Assembly (NCBI GenBank): GCA_036346375.1
Contig: CM070520.1
Coordinates: 14,829,791-14,893,790, forward strand
Direction: 5' to 3'
DNA length: 64,000 nt
From: Guadua angustifolia
Taxonomy: Eukaryota; Streptophyta; Magnoliopsida; Poales; Poaceae
This document shows positions 60,341 through 64,000 of the stretch, in pieces. Position 1 is the stretch's first letter; every line of letters begins with the position of its first letter. A program made the translations under genes and the position numbers. A model generated the notes under the pieces. It searched no databases. It saw only the letters and a program-made list of their open reading frames with translations, and was not told the DNA's origin.

Positions 60341-60449
60341 TCGGAGTCAGCGACCAGCATGTCGTGACCCGACCCGGAGGGTTCCGAACCCGAATGCCCG
60401 GCCGTCGGAGCGGGCGCACCCGGTGGGTCGATCGACTGCTCGGGAGAGG

Positions 60450-61480
60450 AGTCCGGTCGGACGGAGGGCTCACAGAGGTCGGAGACAAAGATCCCCGGCG
60501 GGACCGGCCCCCGGCTGGAGGCCAGGTTGGCTAGGTAGTCGGCCTCACCGTTGTGGCGTCGGTAACTATGGTGAAGTTTGAAACCTTTGAATCCTCCAGT
60601 CTACGCACCTCTCGGCAGTATGCTGCCATTCGGGCGTCACGGGGCTCGGAAGCCTTCATGACTTGGTCGACAACCAGCTTGGAGTCACCGTGCACGTATA
60701 GTCGAGTGCTTAGAGATCGGGCGATCCGGGAACCGTTAACGGCGCCGTGGGCGGCGGCGTTGTTGGTTACATCGAAGAGTGTGGGATGGCGTATTGGAGC
60801 TTATTTCCTAGTGGGGAAACAAGAACGACTCCAGACCCTGCTCCGCTCTTGGTGTAGGATCCGTCGAAGTACATCGTCCAGTACTCTCGGCGACGAAGTC
60901 GGCCAGGACCTGTGACTTGATCGCCGTCCGGGGGATGTACGATATGTCGTGGCCGTTGAGTTCAAGGGCCCACTTGGCTATTCTCCCAGAGGCGTCGCGA
61001 TTGCGGATGATCTCACCAAGCGGCATGGAGGTCACCACCGAGACCGGATGCCGGTCGAAGTAGTGGACCAACTTCCTCTTGGTGATGAGGACCGCATAGA
61101 GCAGTTTCTGCACCTGTGGATACCGAGCCTTGGACTCGGAGAGTACTTCACTGATGAAGTAGACCGGCCGCTGTACCTTGAGCACACGGCCTCTTCACTC
61201 GTTCTAACAAGCGCCGTACCACGACACTGGTCGTGGCGGCGAATAGAAGGAGCGATTAAATCTGCGCTTAGGCGACCCGACCCGGGTGTGGTCAGAAATG
61301 CCTTCAGTCGGTTGAGGGCTTCCTGCGCCTCCTGCGTCCAGCTGAAGTGATCGAACTTCTTAAGCAGCTTGTAGAGCGGCATTCCGCGCTTGCCGAGGCG
61401 GGAGACGAAATGGCTCAAAGCCGCCAGACACCCTATCAACTTCTGGACTCCTTTCAAGTTGCTGATTGGGCCCATCTTCA
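60450..61480 (-). pseudogene. RNase H and second RNase H of the minus-strand gypsy copy
   Basis: 61032-61481 carries the RT connection (MKMGPISNLKGVQKLIGCLA, then FSWTQEAQEALNRLKAFL). 60808-61185 carries RPVYFISEVLSESKARYPQV, then SGRIAKWALELNGHDISYIP. The second RNase H at about 60560-60800 reads VMKASEPRDARMAAYCREVR. Dual RNase H supports the Tat lineage. Confidence 0.82.
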
Positions 61481-62170
61481 TGATCGCGGAGATCTTTTCC
61501 CGATTTGCTTCGATGCCGTGCTCGGAGACGATGAAGCCGAGCAGTTTTCCCTTGGGGACCCCGAAAACACATTTCTCGGGGTTGAGCCCAATCTTGAAAC
61601 CAGGAGGTTTGCAAAAGTCTCTTCAAGTCGTGACAGATAGATCGACCTTCTTAGATTTGGCGACAATGTCGTTGGCGTCGCCTTGAGGTTACGCATGTCG
61701 GTATGTAGCCCGCGTTCTTTAGACCGAGCGGCATCGTTACGTGTGTAACGAGCGAGCGGAGTGATGAAAGAGGTCGCGAAATGGTCGGACCCTTTCATCG
61801 CTATTTGAGTGGTAGCCCAGTAGGCATCGAGAAAAGGCGAGGATTCGCACCTGCGGTGGAGTCGACAACTTGGTCGATCGCGGGGCAATGGAAAAGGTCC
61901 CGGACATGCCTTGTTGAGGCTCGTGTAATCAACGCACATTCTCCATTGCCCGGACTTCTTCTTTACAAGCACAGGGTTGGCCAGCCACTCGGGGTGGCGG
62001 ACCTCTTTTATGAACCCTACAGCCAAAAGCTTGGCGATCTGCTCACCGATGATCTTGCGCTTCTCTTCGTCGAAATGGCGCAAGCGTTGAATGACCGGCC
62101 TTGAACCGGGCCAGATATTCAAGGAGTGCTCGGCAACTTCCCGCGGGATGCCCGGCATGTCGGAGGGCTT
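61481..62170 (-). pseudogene. Reverse transcriptase domain of the minus-strand gypsy copy
   Basis: Reads KLLAVGFIKEVRHPEWLANP, then KKKSGQWRMCVDYTSLNKAC, FLDAYWATTQIAMK and ATSFITPLA. The frame then breaks. The expected YxDD site is at 61667-61680, where the frame of DIVAKSKK is preceded by Ala-Asn (AACGAC, 61668-61673 on the minus strand), so Asn-Asp replaces Asp-Asp. Confidence 0.82.
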
Positions 62171-62920
62171 CCATGCAAAGACATCCCGATTAGAGCGGAG
62201 GAAGTTGACAAGCGCGCCTTCCTATTTGGCGGGGAGTGTGGCTCCGACGCGCACGGTCTTGGTCGGATCTTTGGGATCGATCGCAACCTCCTTCGTGTCC
62301 TCGGCGGACTTGAAGGATCCGGACCTCGACTTGCTGGAGTCGGGGGCGGACTCCGTGGTGTCCCTCCGGAGGCTCTCGAGTTCGGCGGATGTGATGATCG
62401 CCGACGCCAACTCGCTTGCAATTGCTTTCGCGATTGTAGGCGGTGAAAAGACGCGCCATGGTGATGACTCCCTGGCCGGGCATCTTCAGCTTGAGGTAGG
62501 TGTAGTTGGGGACCGCCATGAACTTGGCGTAGCACGGCCTCCCCATGATGGCGTGGTAGGAGCCAGGAAACCCCACGACCTCGAAGGTGAGGGTCTCGGT
62601 GCGGAAATTAGCATGGTCCCCGAAGGTGACAGTGATCGACTGCTTGGCGGGTGGGCTTCTGGACCGGGGGCGATCTGCGTGGAAGGCGCCTTGCTCGGGC
62701 GGAGGCGTGAGCGTGGGATTCCCATGGCAACGAAAGTCTCAACATACAGGATGTTGAGGCTGCTGCCACCGTCCATGAGCACCTTGGAGAGGCGTTTCGG
62801 CCCCACGATGGGAGCTACAACCAAGGGATATCTCCCGGGGTGTGGGACGTGATCGGGGTGGTCGGCCCGATCAAAGGTGATAGGTGACTCCGACCACCGC
62901 AGGAATTTGGGCACGGCGGG
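62171..62920 (-). pseudogene. Protease region of the minus-strand gypsy copy
   Basis: 62486-62914 reads KFLRWSESPITFDRADHPDH, then RLSKVLMDGGSSLNILYVET, the Tat-type aspartic protease with DGGS at about 62762-62775. Downstream, GSYHAIMGRPCYAKFMAVPN and YTYLKLKMPG (62480-62576) form the C-terminal half in another frame. Confidence 0.8.
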
Positions 62921-64000
62921 AGCCGCCGTGTGAACCTCGCGGAAAGCGAGCTTCTACTACCGCTTGTCAGCGTAGCTGGTTGGCCCGCCGAAGATCATGA
63001 GGCAGCCGTCGGGTTCCGGGAACTCGTCGGTCGCCTCCTTGGGCTCGGCATCTTGTGCCGGGTCGCGCTTCTTTCCTTTGCCCTGCATGGCGGCCCCAGA
63101 GATGAAGCGCTTCAGGGTTTCGCAATCCTCGATTTATGTTGACGGGTACCGTGATGCGACATCACGGCCGCATCCATCGCTTCTCGAAGTGGTCGGGTCC
63201 CGACGCTACCTTGCTTGGCGGAGCGGATCGGTGGCCGCGACCTTAGGTGTTCGTGGGTTCGCTTCCCTTCCGCCCGCTTGTCGGAGCGGTCGGAGGTAAG
63301 CGGCGAAGGCTGCGGCCTCTCGCTTAGCCTTCCCTTATCGAAGATGGCACCCACGGCCTCCTCACGGGGCGTGGTTAATGGCGATGTCGAGCTCTTTGGT
63401 GGTCTTGGGCTTGGCGCGGCCGACATGCACCAAGGCTTTCGACGTGGTACCATATATGAACGCCCGACAACATCAGTCGCGCAGCATCGGGAAGCTCGTT
63501 GCATTGTTGGGAGAATTGCGGATGTAGTCCTGAGAGACTCCCAGGCTGCCCTTGCAGCTCTTTAGGTCCTCAGGAGTTCCTGTGGCGTAGGTGCCTGAAA
63601 TTACCGACGAAGAGGCTCTTCAGTCGCCCGACTCTCGATGGTGTTCAAGGCAAATACTCGAGCCAGACTCGAGCAGAGTCCGCGAGGTAGATGGGGAGGT
63701 ACTGAATGACGAAGAGGTCATCCGTGGCCCCTCCCTGCAAGACACGAGCCGAATCTTCTAGCCGATAATCGGGGTTCAGAGTCCCAGTGTACTTGGTTAT
63801 GTTGGTGGGGCCCCGGAATCGACGGAAGTCCATGGCGGATTTCCGACTAAGCGCTCGAGGCCCCTGAGCCGTCAGGACTCGGGCTGCGATGGTGGCGCCG
63901 GCCGCTGTCTGCGGTCCGAGACTGGGTCACCACACCATCCGCCTTCTTCCGGGCTCCGGCGGCGCCGCGAACGTTGCGACCTTCGCCTATGTGCTCGTGC
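62921..64000 (-). pseudogene. gag of the minus-strand gypsy copy, partial
   Basis: 63645-63833 reads GPTNITKYTGTLNPDYRLED, then DDLFVIQYLPIYLADSARVW and LEYLP, the capsid-type gag core. 63112-63504 is the C-terminal gag (REEAVGAIFDKGRLSER), ending near the degenerate Cys/His cluster HHGTRQHKSRIAK. The N-terminus lies beyond the window. Confidence 0.78.

Larger units (their letters stand above)
58991..64000 (-). mobile_element. Second Tat-like Ty3/gypsy element, pol and partial gag, minus strand
   Basis: Read from right to left: gag (to the window end), protease, RT, RNase H, second RNase H, integrase. Domain order and wording match the plus-strand copy but with many substitutions, so it is a separate, older or different copy. 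No LTR is present; the left side ends at the copia-like LTR and the right side leaves the window. Frames are broken in every domain. Confidence 0.85.

Overview
The window is nuclear DNA from a flowering plant, most likely a grass of the rice group. It is packed with nested LTR retrotransposons, has intron-bearing host-gene remnants with a typical plant promoter layout, and holds a miniature SMART-type retrotransposon. No intact host gene, rRNA or tRNA gene was found. The genus call is an inference.

Layout. 1-5142: right half of a non-coding LTR element on the minus strand (element A). 5143-23900: an intron-containing pseudogene of translation initiation factor eIF3 subunit i on the minus strand. 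Its introns hold a 282-bp SMART-like element (6036-6317), a 15.6-kb triple-LTR non-coding retrotransposon (6700-22302, flanked by a perfect 5-bp duplication CCAGA) and a small MULE-like MITE (23050-23193). 24039-26297: a segment bounded by inverted, Helitron-like TCTCTACTA ends. 29817-30679: a broken SYLF-domain gene on the plus strand. 31067-36506: the 3' part of a Tat-like Ty3/gypsy element on the minus strand, with an antisense coiled-coil ORF that has its own TATA box.

36507-55505: a second non-coding element related to A (element B, minus strand). Its left LTR is split by a nearly full-length Tat-like gypsy element on the plus strand (39707-48022; gag, protease, RT, two RNase H domains, integrase). 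Its right LTR carries a stub of the same gypsy LTR at the same position. 55677-58990: a large copia-like LTR on the plus strand built from about twenty long stem-loops that share a TGTGT loop. 58991-64000: the pol and partial gag of a second Tat-like element on the minus strand, possibly the other half of the 31067-36506 element.

The coding gypsy elements are the only plausible source of enzymes. Elements A, B and the triple-LTR element have LTRs, primer sites and polypurine tracts but no usable genes, so they would have depended on enzymes supplied in trans. Many differences between otherwise near-identical repeat copies are small clustered changes at CG and CAG/CTG sites. This suggests methylation-linked read errors in the assembly, so some frameshifts may not be real.
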